A stretch of DNA of 64,000 nt, taken from the NCBI RefSeq assembly GCF_000426645.1, contig NZ_KE384549.1, positions 390,873 to 454,872 of the forward strand, given 5' to 3'. Under the pieces are notes generated by a model. The model was given only the letters and a program-made list of their open reading frames with translations. It was not told where the DNA came from and did no database searches. The position numbers and the translations under genes are program-made. This DNA comes from Nakamurella lactea DSM 19367. Its GTDB lineage: Bacteria > Actinomycetota > Actinomycetes > Mycobacteriales > Nakamurellaceae. Shown here in pieces: positions 7,225-16,065 of the stretch. Within the stretch, counting starts at the first letter, position 1, and the number at the start of each line of letters is the position of its first letter.

Positions 7225-9372
7225 TCACCGGGGCTCGGCGGCCCGCACTACCGGATCGGTCCGCAGCGCGACCTGCACGTCCATCCGGACGCCGCAGTGC
7301 GGACAGTGCAGCCGCCGGACCACGAATCGCTCGGACCCGGGGAACCGCACCGGCCAGGGTGCGACGCCGGACGTCGGGACCTCCTGCAGTGCCATCCGGG
7401 AGTACGGGTCCCCGTCTGCCGCACCGAGATCGCCGCCGCAGCGGGCGCAGACGATGCGGTCGCCGGCCACGCCCGATGTGAGATCCAGGGTGGTTGTCCA
7501 TCGCCGGCCGGGACGTTGGCTCAGCGCCGGCGCCGGTGCCCGCCCGCCGATCCGGTCCTGGCGCAACTGTGCCCGGGTGGTCGTGGTCGCGGCCTCGTCA
7601 AGGGCCGGGTGCGGACCGTCGAGCAGCAGTACGCCGTAGTCGCGGGCTGCCCCGGCCCGGCTGACGTGGCCGGCGACGACGTCGGCGACCACGTCATCGG
7701 GGTTGCGGTCCAACGGATCCCCGTAGCCACCACCGCCCTGGGTGACGGCCAGGTGCACCTCGCCGGCAGCCAGCCGGACCTTGGCGTCCGGAAGGGGCAG
7801 CTCGCGAACCGGGCCGCTCTGCCACGCCTGCTCGCTGCCGGCCGGCAGCACCGCGAACACGCTCTGCCGCCCGGGGTCGCCGCCGGCCAGCCCGATCGCC
7901 GACGGATGCTGCAGGCCCTGGGCGAACGAAACTACCTGGATCGGGTCGGCGGTACCGTGCGGGCGCAGCACGATGGAGCAGCCGGAGCCGCCGCGGCGCC
8001 GGCCAGGCCCGGCCGAGTCGGCGAGCTCGCGACGCTCGAGATACAGCACCGGCAGGTAACTCTCGTTCACCTCGACGTTCGCACAGGCGGCGCCGGGGGA
8101 GGTGGTGGATCCGGAGGAGTCGGCACCGTCGACGACCGCGGTCGCACCGCCGCCCCCGGTCAGCTCGTCCAGGGTCATCGAACTGAACGGCTCGCCGGTC
8201 CGGGAGGTGCCGGCGAAGACGCCGCCACCGGCCCCGGACGACTGGCAGCCGGCCATCGTCCGATCGGCGTGCTCGGCCGACGATTCCAACATCCTGGACA
8301 GACAGCCGTTGACCACCGAACGGATTGCCTGGCACGACGTCGCGGTGCTCATCGCCACGCCGGCCGGCCAGCGGGCATGGGCGACAGTTCCCTCTCGGCT
8401 GACGATCCGGACCACCCTGGGCACCGCACCCGGTACCCAGAGCAGGTCGGCGCACAGGTAGATCAGGACCGAGGCGATCGAGAAGTTGACCAGAGCCGGC
8501 AAGGCGGCGTTGATGCCGCCCGGAGCCTGCGGGGAACTGGCACTGAAGTCCAGTTCCAGCTCGTCGCCGGTCTTGCTCACGGTCAGCCGGACCGCGTACA
8601 CATCGGCGTCGTCGGCGGTCGGCCGGCCGCGCTGCAGATAGCTGACCTGCCGCCAGCTGCCGTCGGGCAGCGCCCGGAGGCGCTCCCTGAGCTGGACCTC
8701 CGCCACGTCCACCAGATGGTCCATCGCGGCCACGACGGCGGCCGCGCCATAGCGCACACACAATGCCTGAACGGCCTGTACGGCGGCGCGATTGGCGGCG
8801 ATCTGGCCGGCCAGGTCGAGTGCGTTGAGCTGCGGCGTGCGCGACCGGGCCAAGTAGTCCCGCTCGATGTCGCGACGGATCCGGTCTCCCTCGACGATCC
8901 GGATCGGTGGCATCGGCAGCGGTTCGTCGAAGATCGATTGGGAGTCGAGTGAGAGGCCGCCGGCGGTGCCCCCGCCGACGTCGGATTGATGCACGGTCGA
9001 CCCGCACCAGCCGATCAGCGTGCCTTGGTGGAAGACCGGGGCGATCAGTACCACGTCCGGCTGGTGCAGGGTGCCGACGTACGGATCGTTGGTGAGGAAC
9101 TGGTCGCCGGCGGCGATCCCCGGGTTCTCGCGGTAGTTGTCGAGCACGTCCCTGGTCACCAGGTTGAGTGAGGCCACCTGGCACAGCACGTATTTGCCAC
9201 AGGCGACGACCGTGCCGTCGGCCGTGGTGATCGCGGTGTTCAGGTCGTTGGCCTCGACGGCGATCTGTGACCCGGACACCCGGCGCAGCATGATGGCCGC
9301 CTCGTCGTTGATGCCGTCGAGACGATGGCGGATGATCTCCAGGGTGATCGGATCGGGCAGGTCGGTGATCAC
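7225..9372 (-). CDS. Hydantoinase B/oxoprolinase-family subunit fused to an acetone-carboxylase-gamma-like zinc domain
   Basis: A 715-residue protein. Residues 1 to about 560 are the HyuB/oxoprolinase B fold (DPITLEIIRHRLDGINDEAA at the start, the LTNDPYVGTLHQPDV motif, and GGGGYGDPLDRNPDDV near the end). Beyond a linker, residues about 640-693 form a Cys4 domain: CxxC in IVCARCGGDLG and CxxC in LHCPHCGVRMD. Spacing and flanks resemble the gamma (zinc-binding) subunit of acetone carboxylase and its acetophenone carboxylase counterpart. HyuA/HyuB relatives with such a partner carboxylate ketones using ATP, so a carboxylase is a serious alternative to a hydantoinase. The start overlaps the hyuA stop as ATGA. 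The true substrate is unknown. Confidence 0.85.
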   Translation of the reverse strand: MITDLPDPITLEIIRHRLDGINDEAAIMLRRVSGSQIAVEANDLNTAITTADGTVVACGKYVLCQVASLNLVTRDVLDNYRENPGIAAGDQFLTNDPYVGTLHQPDVVLIAPVFHQGTLIGWCGSTVHQSDVGGGTAGGLSLDSQSIFDEPLPMPPIRIVEGDRIRRDIERDYLARSRTPQLNALDLAGQIAANRAAVQAVQALCVRYGAAAVVAAMDHLVDVAEVQLRERLRALPDGSWRQVSYLQRGRPTADDADVYAVRLTVSKTGDELELDFSASSPQAPGGINAALPALVNFSIASVLIYLCADLLWVPGAVPRVVRIVSREGTVAHARWPAGVAMSTATSCQAIRSVVNGCLSRMLESSAEHADRTMAGCQSSGAGGGVFAGTSRTGEPFSSMTLDELTGGGGATAVVDGADSSGSTTSPGAACANVEVNESYLPVLYLERRELADSAGPGRRRGGSGCSIVLRPHGTADPIQVVSFAQGLQHPSAIGLAGGDPGRQSVFAVLPAGSEQAWQSGPVRELPLPDAKVRLAAGEVHLAVTQGGGGYGDPLDRNPDDVVADVVAGHVSRAGAARDYGVLLLDGPHPALDEAATTTTRAQLRQDRIGGRAPAPALSQRPGRRWTTTLDLTSGVAGDRIVCARCGGDLGAADGDPYSRMALQEVPTSGVAPWPVRFPGSERFVVRRLHCPHCGVRMDVQVALRTDPVVRAAEPR

Positions 9373-11423
9373 GTGTGCTCCAGGGTCAGGCCGGCGTCGC
9401 CGCCGGGCAGCATGCGCAGCGACTGCCCGGGATAGACCACGACGGTCGTCTGTTCGGACTCGACGAAACTCGGGCCGGCGATGCGGTGGTCGGTGCCGAT
9501 GTCGTCCCAGCGATACACCGGGCAGTCGATCTCGGAGCCGGCGAACCAGGCGTGCTGCCGGCGCACCGGGACGGCGGCGGCGGTCGGCAGCGGCGGGCGA
9601 CGCGGGACGACCACCGGCCGGACCGCCTCCACCCCAACGGCAACCACTTCGATGGGGGTGTCGGCCGGCGCACTACCCGGGCCGACCAGTTCCTCGTAGC
9701 GTTGCAGGAATCGTTCGGCGAGGTCGGCCAACGCCGCGTCGTCGACGTCGCCGGCCGGTATCGGCAGATCGATCCGGTTGAGCTGTCGGTAGAACCGCAG
9801 ACCGGCGGACCGCTGGACCAATACGTCGTCACCGCCCAGCTGCTGTCGGGCGGCCGGGGTGATCTCGTCCAGATTGCTGCCGATCAGCCCGGCGGCATCC
9901 CGGAGCCAGCAGGGGCGCAGGTCGCGCTCGACGGACACCCGCAGGTCCGAGGACATCGCGCCGAAGGCGGAGAACTCCGCGGCCAGCCCAGGAATCAGCA
10001 CCTCGCGGACCCCGAGGTCCTGGGCATAGCGTCCGACATACTGCGGTCCGGCTCCTCCGTAGGCCACCAGGGCGAAGTCGGAGGGATCATGACCGCGCTG
10101 GATCGTGGTGCGCCGCACCAGATCCCGCATCTGCGCCGACGCCACGGTGAGGATCCCCTCGGCGGCGGCGATCACGTCCAGCCCCAGCGGCCCGGCGAGG
10201 TGCTCGGTGATCGCCCGGCCGGCGGCGTCCCGATCCAGCTCGAGGGAACCGCCGAGGTGTTGCAGGTAGCCGAGGACCACCGCAGCGTCGGTCAACGTCG
10301 GGCGATCGCCGCCGAGCCCGTAGCAGGCCGGACCCGGGGCGGCGCCGGCGCTGTGTGGTCCGACCCGCAGGGTGCGCAGCGCCGGGTCGTACCAGGCGAT
10401 GCTGCCGCCACCGGTGCCGATGGACGGGATGTCGACGGCTGGAACGGCCAGCGGCAGCCGGTCGATGCTCGGGGTGCCAGCCGAATACGGCTCGCCGCCG
10501 ATCACCAGGCCGACGTCGAAGCTGGTGCCGCCGACGTCGGTGGCGATCAGGTCGCTCCGTCCGGAGAGCCGGCCGAGCCGCTGGCAGGCCGAGACGCCGC
10601 CGGCCGGTCCGGACCGCAGGGTCTGCACCGGTACCCGCAACGCGGCAGCGACCGGCTGCACGCCGCCGGCCATCCGCATCACCACGAAATCGCCGCGGAA
10701 CCCGTGCTCCCGCAACCGGTCCTCCAGGCGGCGCAGGTAGGAGGTGACCAGCGGAGCGGTGTAGGCATCGAGCACCGTCGTGCAGGTCCGCTCGTACTCT
10801 CCGATCCGCGGCGCCACCTCGCTGGACAGCGAGACGTGGGTGTCGGGGGAGACCTCGGCGACCAGTTCCCTGATCCGCTGCTCGTGCAACGGGTTGACCG
10901 GCGACCACAGCAGACAGACGGCCAACGCCTCGACGCCGGATTCCAGCAGCCCGCGGATCGCCGATCTGGCGGCCGCCTCGTCCAGCGGGGTGACGACCGA
11001 GCCGGTGACGTCGATCCGCTCCGGTACCCCGGCGATGTCCGATCGTCGCACCGGCGCCTCGGGTTTACGCCACCTGGTCGGCGAGTGCAGATCGGTGTCC
11101 GCCAGCTCGTACAGCTTGTTCGCCTTGGCAATGGCCAGGGTGGACTCGAATCCGGCGGTGGTGAGCAGCCCCAATCGCGCTCCGGTCCTGGTGAGCACCG
11201 CGTTCAGTCCGACCGTGGTGCCGTGGGCCAGCACGTCGGTGTCCGACAACAGTTGCGCCATGGTGACGCCGGTCCGCTCGGCGATGCCGGCGATGGCGGC
11301 GAACACCCCGTCCTCCACCCGGCCGGGGGTGGACAGTGCCTTGCCGACGGTGACCGTTCCGTGGCCGTCGACCGCGACGGCGTCGGTGAAGGTGCCGCCG
11401 GTGTCGACTCCGATCAACCTCAT
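9369..11423 (-). CDS. Hydantoinase A/oxoprolinase-family ATPase subunit
   Basis: A 684-residue HyuA-type subunit with the actin/hexokinase-like ATP site: GVDTGGTFTD at residues 5-14 and a second glycine-rich loop, ATDVGGTSFDVG, near residue 295. It would activate a substrate (or bicarbonate) with ATP and work with the HyuB-gamma protein encoded immediately downstream. The frame stays open far upstream, but the ATG at 11423 gives the canonical MRLIGVDTGG N-terminus and overlaps the SDR stop as ATGA. Related enzymes include 5-oxoprolinase, N-methylhydantoinase and acetone/acetophenone carboxylases; the fused zinc domain on HyuB favours the last group. Confidence 0.9.
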   Translation of the reverse strand: MRLIGVDTGGTFTDAVAVDGHGTVTVGKALSTPGRVEDGVFAAIAGIAERTGVTMAQLLSDTDVLAHGTTVGLNAVLTRTGARLGLLTTAGFESTLAIAKANKLYELADTDLHSPTRWRKPEAPVRRSDIAGVPERIDVTGSVVTPLDEAAARSAIRGLLESGVEALAVCLLWSPVNPLHEQRIRELVAEVSPDTHVSLSSEVAPRIGEYERTCTTVLDAYTAPLVTSYLRRLEDRLREHGFRGDFVVMRMAGGVQPVAAALRVPVQTLRSGPAGGVSACQRLGRLSGRSDLIATDVGGTSFDVGLVIGGEPYSAGTPSIDRLPLAVPAVDIPSIGTGGGSIAWYDPALRTLRVGPHSAGAAPGPACYGLGGDRPTLTDAAVVLGYLQHLGGSLELDRDAAGRAITEHLAGPLGLDVIAAAEGILTVASAQMRDLVRRTTIQRGHDPSDFALVAYGGAGPQYVGRYAQDLGVREVLIPGLAAEFSAFGAMSSDLRVSVERDLRPCWLRDAAGLIGSNLDEITPAARQQLGGDDVLVQRSAGLRFYRQLNRIDLPIPAGDVDDAALADLAERFLQRYEELVGPGSAPADTPIEVVAVGVEAVRPVVVPRRPPLPTAAAVPVRRQHAWFAGSEIDCPVYRWDDIGTDHRIAGPSFVESEQTTVVVYPGQSLRMLPGGDAGLTLEHT

Positions 11424-12265
11424 CGGCCGGCACCGCCGTGCACGCCGATGGTGACTCCGGTGACGAAAGAGGCCTGCTCCGAGCAGAGGAACTCGATGAC
11501 GGCGGCGGTCTCGTCGGCCTGCTGCGGGCGGCCGAGCGGAATGGACCTGGCCAGCCAGGTCTCCAGCGGCAGTCCGTCGCGCTCGGCCAGCTTCGCCAGG
11601 CCGGGATTCGGGAACAGCTCGGTCGGTGCGACGCCCAACGGACCGACCGTTGCGCACCGCACCCCGTGCGGCGCGACCTCGGCAGCAAGGCCGGCCACCA
11701 GGTGTTCCAGTGCAGATCTCGCGGCCCCGACGGCACCGGCGCCGGGAGTGCGGACGGTCGCGGCATGGGTCGAGAGCGCCACGATGGTCCCCGGTCTGCC
11801 GCCATCGACCATCGCGGTCGCGGCCGCCTGCACCACCCGCCAGCTGTCGATCAGGTTGACCTGCAGGCAGCGGGCCATGGCGGCGTCCGGAACCGCGAGC
11901 AGCGGCCCGTCGCCGGCGGCCGGGCCGGTCACGCCACCGAGCGCGCAACAGATGTCCAGCCGACCGCGCTCGGCGGCCACCTCGGCGACGACGTCGGCCC
12001 ACTCCGAGGTGGTGCGGCAGGCACGGCCGATGACGGATCCGGTGCCGACCGCAGCGATCTCGGCCACGACCTGGTCGAACACCGCCCGGGTGATACCCGA
12101 GGTGTCCGAAGGTGTTCGTTGGTCGATCACCTCGTCGACGCACACCACGTCCGCGCCGGCGGCGGCGAACCGGAGGGCGACCGCCCGGCCGATTCCCGGT
12201 GGCCGGGCGGCGCCGATTACCACGGCCGTGCGTCCGGCCAGGCCGGGGTTTCTCGATGAGGTCAT
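11420..12265 (-). CDS. SDR-fold protein lacking the catalytic Tyr/Lys pair
   Basis: A 281-residue short-chain dehydrogenase/reductase-fold protein. The NAD(P)-binding motif (VVIGAARPPGIGRA) and the NxxxxW helix residue (QVNLIDSW) are visible. In the active-site helix the usual YxxxK is replaced: after ALSTHAATV the sequence runs AGAVGAARSALEHL, so Tyr aligns with Val and Lys with Arg. The serine of ALST remains. The C-terminus has the SDR-typical SFVTGVTIGVHGGAG. It is coupled by ATGA overlaps to tetR upstream and hyuA downstream. It may be a binding or regulatory pseudo-enzyme, or use a different mechanism. The fold is confident, the activity is not. Confidence 0.85.
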   Translation of the reverse strand: MTSSRNPGLAGRTAVVIGAARPPGIGRAVALRFAAAGADVVCVDEVIDQRTPSDTSGITRAVFDQVVAEIAAVGTGSVIGRACRTTSEWADVVAEVAAERGRLDICCALGGVTGPAAGDGPLLAVPDAAMARCLQVNLIDSWRVVQAAATAMVDGGRPGTIVALSTHAATVRTPGAGAVGAARSALEHLVAGLAAEVAPHGVRCATVGPLGVAPTELFPNPGLAKLAERDGLPLETWLARSIPLGRPQQADETAAVIEFLCSEQASFVTGVTIGVHGGAGR

Positions 12266-12876
12266 GCCTGCTCGCAATCGGGTTGGCGGCGAAGTCCGTC
12301 GATGAGCACCTTGGTCATCGCGGCGACGGAACGGGCCGAACGGTCGCCGAGCGCGTCTGCCCGGTACCCGGGATCGACCAGTCCGGTGATCGAGGTGAAG
12401 ATGAGCCAGGTGGCGGCCGCCGGGCTGACGTCGCTGCGCAGCTCACCGCTGCGGCGCCCCTGTTTGAGGACCCGGTGCCAGACGTCGCGGCACTGTTGCC
12501 CGGCGGCGATCAGCTCGGCGAGATCCGGGCTACGGCCGAAGGTTCGGACCTCGCCGACCATCGTCAGGTGCTCGAATCGATGGGTACTGCCGACCGTGCT
12601 GGCCGCCGCGATCATCGCCCTGAGCCGATCGATCGGTTGGTCCGTGGAGGCGGCGGCGTCGCGTAGCGCGGGCAGCATGGCGGCGAAGTACCGGCGGCCG
12701 ATCGCCAGCAGCAGCGCCTCCTTGTTGGCGTAGTGGTTGTAGAGCGAAGCGGCTCGCATGCCGGAGCCGGCCGCGATGTCACGCATCGAGGAGCCGCGAT
12801 AGCCGTGCTCGGCAAATTGTTCGGCGGCGACCAGCAGGATGCGCTCCTTGCTGGTGACCGCGGCTTTCTCTCTCAT
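12262..12876 (-). CDS. TetR/AcrR-family transcriptional regulator
   Basis: A 204-residue repressor with the TetR N-terminal DNA-binding domain (ERILLVAAEQFAEHGYRGSS, then MRDIAAGSGMRAASLYNHYANKEAL, residues about 10-56) and a helical ligand-binding C-terminus. AGGAG lies six bases before the ATG. It is first in the minus-strand operon and divergent from the acyl-CoA ligase operon. A CTAACG-type palindrome sits in the shared intergenic region, so autoregulation and control of both operons by an acyl-CoA or substrate ligand is likely. The ligand is unknown. Confidence 0.9.
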   Translation of the reverse strand: MREKAAVTSKERILLVAAEQFAEHGYRGSSMRDIAAGSGMRAASLYNHYANKEALLLAIGRRYFAAMLPALRDAAASTDQPIDRLRAMIAAASTVGSTHRFEHLTMVGEVRTFGRSPDLAELIAAGQQCRDVWHRVLKQGRRSGELRSDVSPAAATWLIFTSITGLVDPGYRADALGDRSARSVAAMTKVLIDGLRRQPDCEQA

Positions 12877-12911
12877 GAGCTGCTCCTGGCGGACGAATGG
12901 TGATCCAGGTC

Positions 12912-12940
12912 TTGACTTGCCTAACGTTCGTTAGTAAACA
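12912..12940 (+). promoter_or_regulatory. Probable promoter of the acyl-CoA ligase/ABC importer operon
   Basis: TTGACT (12912-12917) and TAAACA (12935-12940) are 17 bases apart and lie 45 bases upstream of the GTG start at 12985. The palindrome at 12921-12934 fills most of the spacer, a classic repressor position. Confidence 0.5.
12921..12934. promoter_or_regulatory. TetR-type operator palindrome
   Basis: CTAACG-TT-CGTTAG is a perfect 6-base inverted repeat around a TT centre. Sites of this form are typical of TetR regulators of acyl-CoA and aromatic catabolism in actinobacteria. It lies between the divergent tetR operon and the CoA ligase operon, inside the promoter spacer of the latter. 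Confidence 0.7.
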
Positions 12941-12945
12941 TAGAC

Positions 12946-12959
12946 CAAGCAATCGCTTG
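12946..12959. promoter_or_regulatory. Second inverted repeat in the tetR/CoA ligase intergenic region
   Basis: CAAGC-AATC-GCTTG is a perfect 5-base inverted repeat with a 4-base spacer, 12 bases downstream of the CTAACG palindrome. It falls just after the proposed -10 box of the plus-strand promoter. It could be a second site for the same or another regulator. Confidence 0.35.
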
Positions 12960-12984
12960 CTACTAGCCAAAGGGGGCTCACCCG

Positions 12985-15171
12985 GTGAGTCGGACCAGTG
13001 AACTGACGCACGGCCCGACCGGCGCCGTCCGGCCGATCGGGCGCGCCGGTGACGACCTGCCGGATGCAGCGAAAGATCCTGGCCGGCAGGACATGTCAAT
13101 CGAACCCGAGCTCGATCGGTTGTTCCGTCCCCGACGGGTCGCGGTGATCGGTGCCTCCGACGCGCCGGACCGGCCGACCACGCTGAACTGGCGCCGGGTG
13201 CAGGCCTGGGCGGCCCACACCGGCGGCGAGGCCGTCCCGGTGAACCCGCGACGCGACACCGTCGACGGGCTGACCTGCTACCCGAGCGTCGTCGAGGTTC
13301 CCGGCGAGATCGATGTGGCCATCCTGCTGGTCAGCGACGTGGATGCGGTGCTGCCGGACATTGCGGCCAAGGGCGTCCGGTTCGCGGTGATCTTCGCGGC
13401 CGGGTACGCCGAGGTCGGTGGCGACGGGGTCGAACGGCAGCGGGCGCTGGTCAGCACCCTGCGGGCCGGTGGCGTCCGGGCGTTGGGCCCGAACACCAAC
13501 ATGAACCTGTTCGAACAGTTCCGCGACGATCTGCCAGGTCGGTCCATCGCCCTGGTCACCCAGAGCGGGCATCAGGGCCGCCCGGTGTTCCAGGGCCAGG
13601 AGCTCGGGATCAAGTTCAGTCACTGGGCGCCGACCGGGAACGAGGCCGACCTGAACTCGGCGCATTTCATCTCGTACTTCGCCGGGTTGCCGGACACCGG
13701 GGTGATAGCGGCCTACCTCGAAGGGTTCCCGGACGGTCCCGGATTCCAGCGGGCGTTGGAGGTCGCCGCCCGCCGTGGAGTTCCGATCGTGGCGATCAAG
13801 GTGGGGCGCACCGAGATCGGTCGTTCGTGGGCGCAATCGCACACCGGGCACCTGGCCGGTGCGGACGACGTGGTCTCCGCGCTGTTCCGGCAGTACGGGG
13901 TCGCCAGGGTGAACGGGTTGGACGAGCTGCTGGACACGGCGGCGCTGTTCGCCCGTGCCGTCCGGCCGACCGGCGAAGGGGTTTGCGTCTACTCGATCTC
14001 GGGCGGCACCAGCGCGCACATGGCCGACATGCTGATGGCTGCGGGCATCGACCTGCCGGAACTCGGCGCCGACACGATCGGCCAACTGCGGGAATGGATT
14101 CCCGGGTACCTGCGGATCAACAACCCGGTGGACAACGGCGGTCATCCGGTCGGCGACTGGCGCGGTCGGAAGATCCTGGACGCGATCCTTGCCGACCCGG
14201 CGGTCGGAATTCTCGTCGTTCCGATCACCGGTGCCTTCCCGCCGATGAGCGATGCCTTCGTCGCGGACCTGGTCGCGGTCTCGGAAACCACCGAAAAGCC
14301 GATCTGTGTTGTCTGGGGTTCGCCGGTCGGCACCGAGGATGCGTACCGGGCGGGGCTGCTCGGTTCCCAGCTGCCGGTGTTCCGCACCTTCGGCAACTGC
14401 GTGACCGCGATCCGTGCTCTGCTCGACTTCCAGCGGTTCCAGCGGCGGGTCGCCGAGATGCCGGTCGTCACACCGCGTCCGGTGCTGGGAAGTACCGGAA
14501 CGGAGTCGGTGCGCACGGAGGTCGAGTCCAAGAACCTGCTGCGGCAGTATGGTATCGCCGTCACCAGCGACGAACTGTGTGCCGACGTGGACCAGGTGGT
14601 TGCCGCTGCCGAGCGACTCGGCGGGCCGGTGGTTCTCAAGGCCGTCGCGGCCGGCATCGCCCATAAGTCCGACCTCGGGTTGGTGCGGGTCGGCGTCCGC
14701 GGGGATGACGAGATCCGCCGGATCGTGGCCGACTTCCGGCGCATCGTCGAAGGGCTGCCGGAGGCGCACTGGCAGGGCGTGCTGGTCTGCGAACAGCTCG
14801 ACGGTGGTGTCGAGACGGTGGTCGGCATCGCGCCGGACCCGGTGTTCGGCGCGGTGGTGATGGCCGGCATCGGCGGCGTCGGTGTCGAGGTGTACCGCGA
14901 CGTCAGCTTCCGGGTGCCGCCGTTCGCCCGCGATCAGGCCCACCAGATGTTGACCGAGTTGCGCGGATATCCATTGCTGCAAGGGTATCGCGGTGCGCCG
15001 GCAGCGGATCTGGAAGCCCTGGTTGACGTCATCATGGCGGTCCAGCAGATGGCTGTCGACGGCGCGGTCACCGAGCTGGACATCAATCCGCTGTTGGCCC
15101 TCCCGGACCGCGCGGTGGCCCTGGACGCGTTGGTCACCGACACCGTCGGCGCCGGGGAGGCGACGCAGTGA
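12985..15171 (+). CDS. ADP-forming acyl-CoA ligase (acetate-CoA ligase type, fused alpha-beta subunits)
   Basis: A 728-residue NDP-forming acyl-CoA synthetase. In order it has a CoA-binding Rossmann domain (RVAVIGASDAPDRP, about residues 50-145), succinyl-CoA-ligase-like domains with the phosphorylatable histidine in SHTGHLAG (His286), and an ATP-grasp domain from about residue 505, ending in TELDINPLLALPDRAVALD. It would convert an organic acid to its CoA ester with ATP. AGGGGG lies 8 bases before the GTG at 12985. An ATG at 13093 gives a more standard N-terminus without the 36-residue extension and may be the real start. It leads the plus-strand operon; the next gene overlaps its stop by one base. 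Confidence 0.9.
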   Translation: MSRTSELTHGPTGAVRPIGRAGDDLPDAAKDPGRQDMSIEPELDRLFRPRRVAVIGASDAPDRPTTLNWRRVQAWAAHTGGEAVPVNPRRDTVDGLTCYPSVVEVPGEIDVAILLVSDVDAVLPDIAAKGVRFAVIFAAGYAEVGGDGVERQRALVSTLRAGGVRALGPNTNMNLFEQFRDDLPGRSIALVTQSGHQGRPVFQGQELGIKFSHWAPTGNEADLNSAHFISYFAGLPDTGVIAAYLEGFPDGPGFQRALEVAARRGVPIVAIKVGRTEIGRSWAQSHTGHLAGADDVVSALFRQYGVARVNGLDELLDTAALFARAVRPTGEGVCVYSISGGTSAHMADMLMAAGIDLPELGADTIGQLREWIPGYLRINNPVDNGGHPVGDWRGRKILDAILADPAVGILVVPITGAFPPMSDAFVADLVAVSETTEKPICVVWGSPVGTEDAYRAGLLGSQLPVFRTFGNCVTAIRALLDFQRFQRRVAEMPVVTPRPVLGSTGTESVRTEVESKNLLRQYGIAVTSDELCADVDQVVAAAERLGGPVVLKAVAAGIAHKSDLGLVRVGVRGDDEIRRIVADFRRIVEGLPEAHWQGVLVCEQLDGGVETVVGIAPDPVFGAVVMAGIGGVGVEVYRDVSFRVPPFARDQAHQMLTELRGYPLLQGYRGAPAADLEALVDVIMAVQQMAVDGAVTELDINPLLALPDRAVALDALVTDTVGAGEATQ

Positions 15172-16052
15172 TGACGGACCGGATCAACGTGGACAGCAAG
15201 GCGCCACCTGGGCGCAAGCCGAGCGCCCCGCCGGCGGCCGCCGCGACCGGCCCTGCCGGAAGGGCCGCTGGCGCGGTCAAGATCGAGGCGCGGTCCGTTG
15301 GAAAGCGTTACGGGGTCAAAGATACCGTCCAGGCCCTGGACGATGTCGACCTGACGGTGGGTGAGGGCGAGTTCGTCTGTCTGGTCGGGCCGTCCGGCTG
15401 CGGAAAGTCGACCCTGTTGCGAATGATGGCCGGGCTGCACCGGCCCAGCGAGGGCGAGGTGCTGATCCATTCCCGGGCCGGCGTCCGAAACCCCACCGCG
15501 ATGGTGTTCCAGGACTACGGGATCTTCCCGTGGAAGACCGTCGAGGCCAACGTTCGGTTCGGCCTGGACGTCGCCAGGGTCGGGCGGGCCGAGGCGACGG
15601 CGGCGACCCGTCGCTGGCTCGACAAGCTCGGGCTCGCCGATTTCGCCGGCTCCTACCCGGCGACGCTGTCCGGCGGTATGCGGCAACGGGTATCGATCGC
15701 CAGGGCGCTCGCGGTGGAACCGGAGGTGCTGCTGATGGACGAGCCGTTCGCCGCCCTTGACGCCCAGTTGCGCACCATCCTGCAGGAGGAACTGTTGACC
15801 CTCTGGCAGGAGGACCGACGGACCGTCGTGTTCGTCACCCACAGCCTCGAGGAGGCCATCCTGCTCGGCGACCGGGTGGTGGTGATGTCCGCCCGGCCGG
15901 GCCGGATCATCGCCGACTTCCGGGTCGACATCGAACGGCCGCGGTCGGCCGAGACCAGGACGAACCCGCGGTTCGCCGAGTTGGAGCAGCAGCTCTGGTC
16001 GGTGCTGCGCTCCGAGGTATCCCGCTCGTTCGCCGGACGGAGTCAGCCATGA
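15171..16052 (+). CDS. ABC transporter ATP-binding protein, NitT/TauT (SsuB-like) family
   Basis: A 293-residue ATPase for a NitT/TauT/sulfonate-type importer. A Pro/Ala-rich N-terminal 30 residues precede the ABC domain. Walker A GPSGCGKST is near residues 73-81, FQDYGIFPW (the Q-loop typical of this family) follows, then LSGGMRQR near 165 and LLMDEPFAALD near 187. The ATG overlaps the CoA ligase stop (TGATG); a GTG three bases earlier is an alternative. It works with the permease and lipoprotein encoded next, probably importing the organic acid that the ligase activates. Confidence 0.93.
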   Translation: MTDRINVDSKAPPGRKPSAPPAAAATGPAGRAAGAVKIEARSVGKRYGVKDTVQALDDVDLTVGEGEFVCLVGPSGCGKSTLLRMMAGLHRPSEGEVLIHSRAGVRNPTAMVFQDYGIFPWKTVEANVRFGLDVARVGRAEATAATRRWLDKLGLADFAGSYPATLSGGMRQRVSIARALAVEPEVLLMDEPFAALDAQLRTILQEELLTLWQEDRRTVVFVTHSLEEAILLGDRVVVMSARPGRIIADFRVDIERPRSAETRTNPRFAELEQQLWSVLRSEVSRSFAGRSQP

Positions 16053-16065
16053 GTGAGGAACACCG

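Noticed and set aside
13096..14982. Long minus-strand open frame (about 628 codons) opposite the CoA ligase gene
   Set aside because: Antisense shadow of a clear ATP-grasp enzyme; composition is biased and no domain is seen.
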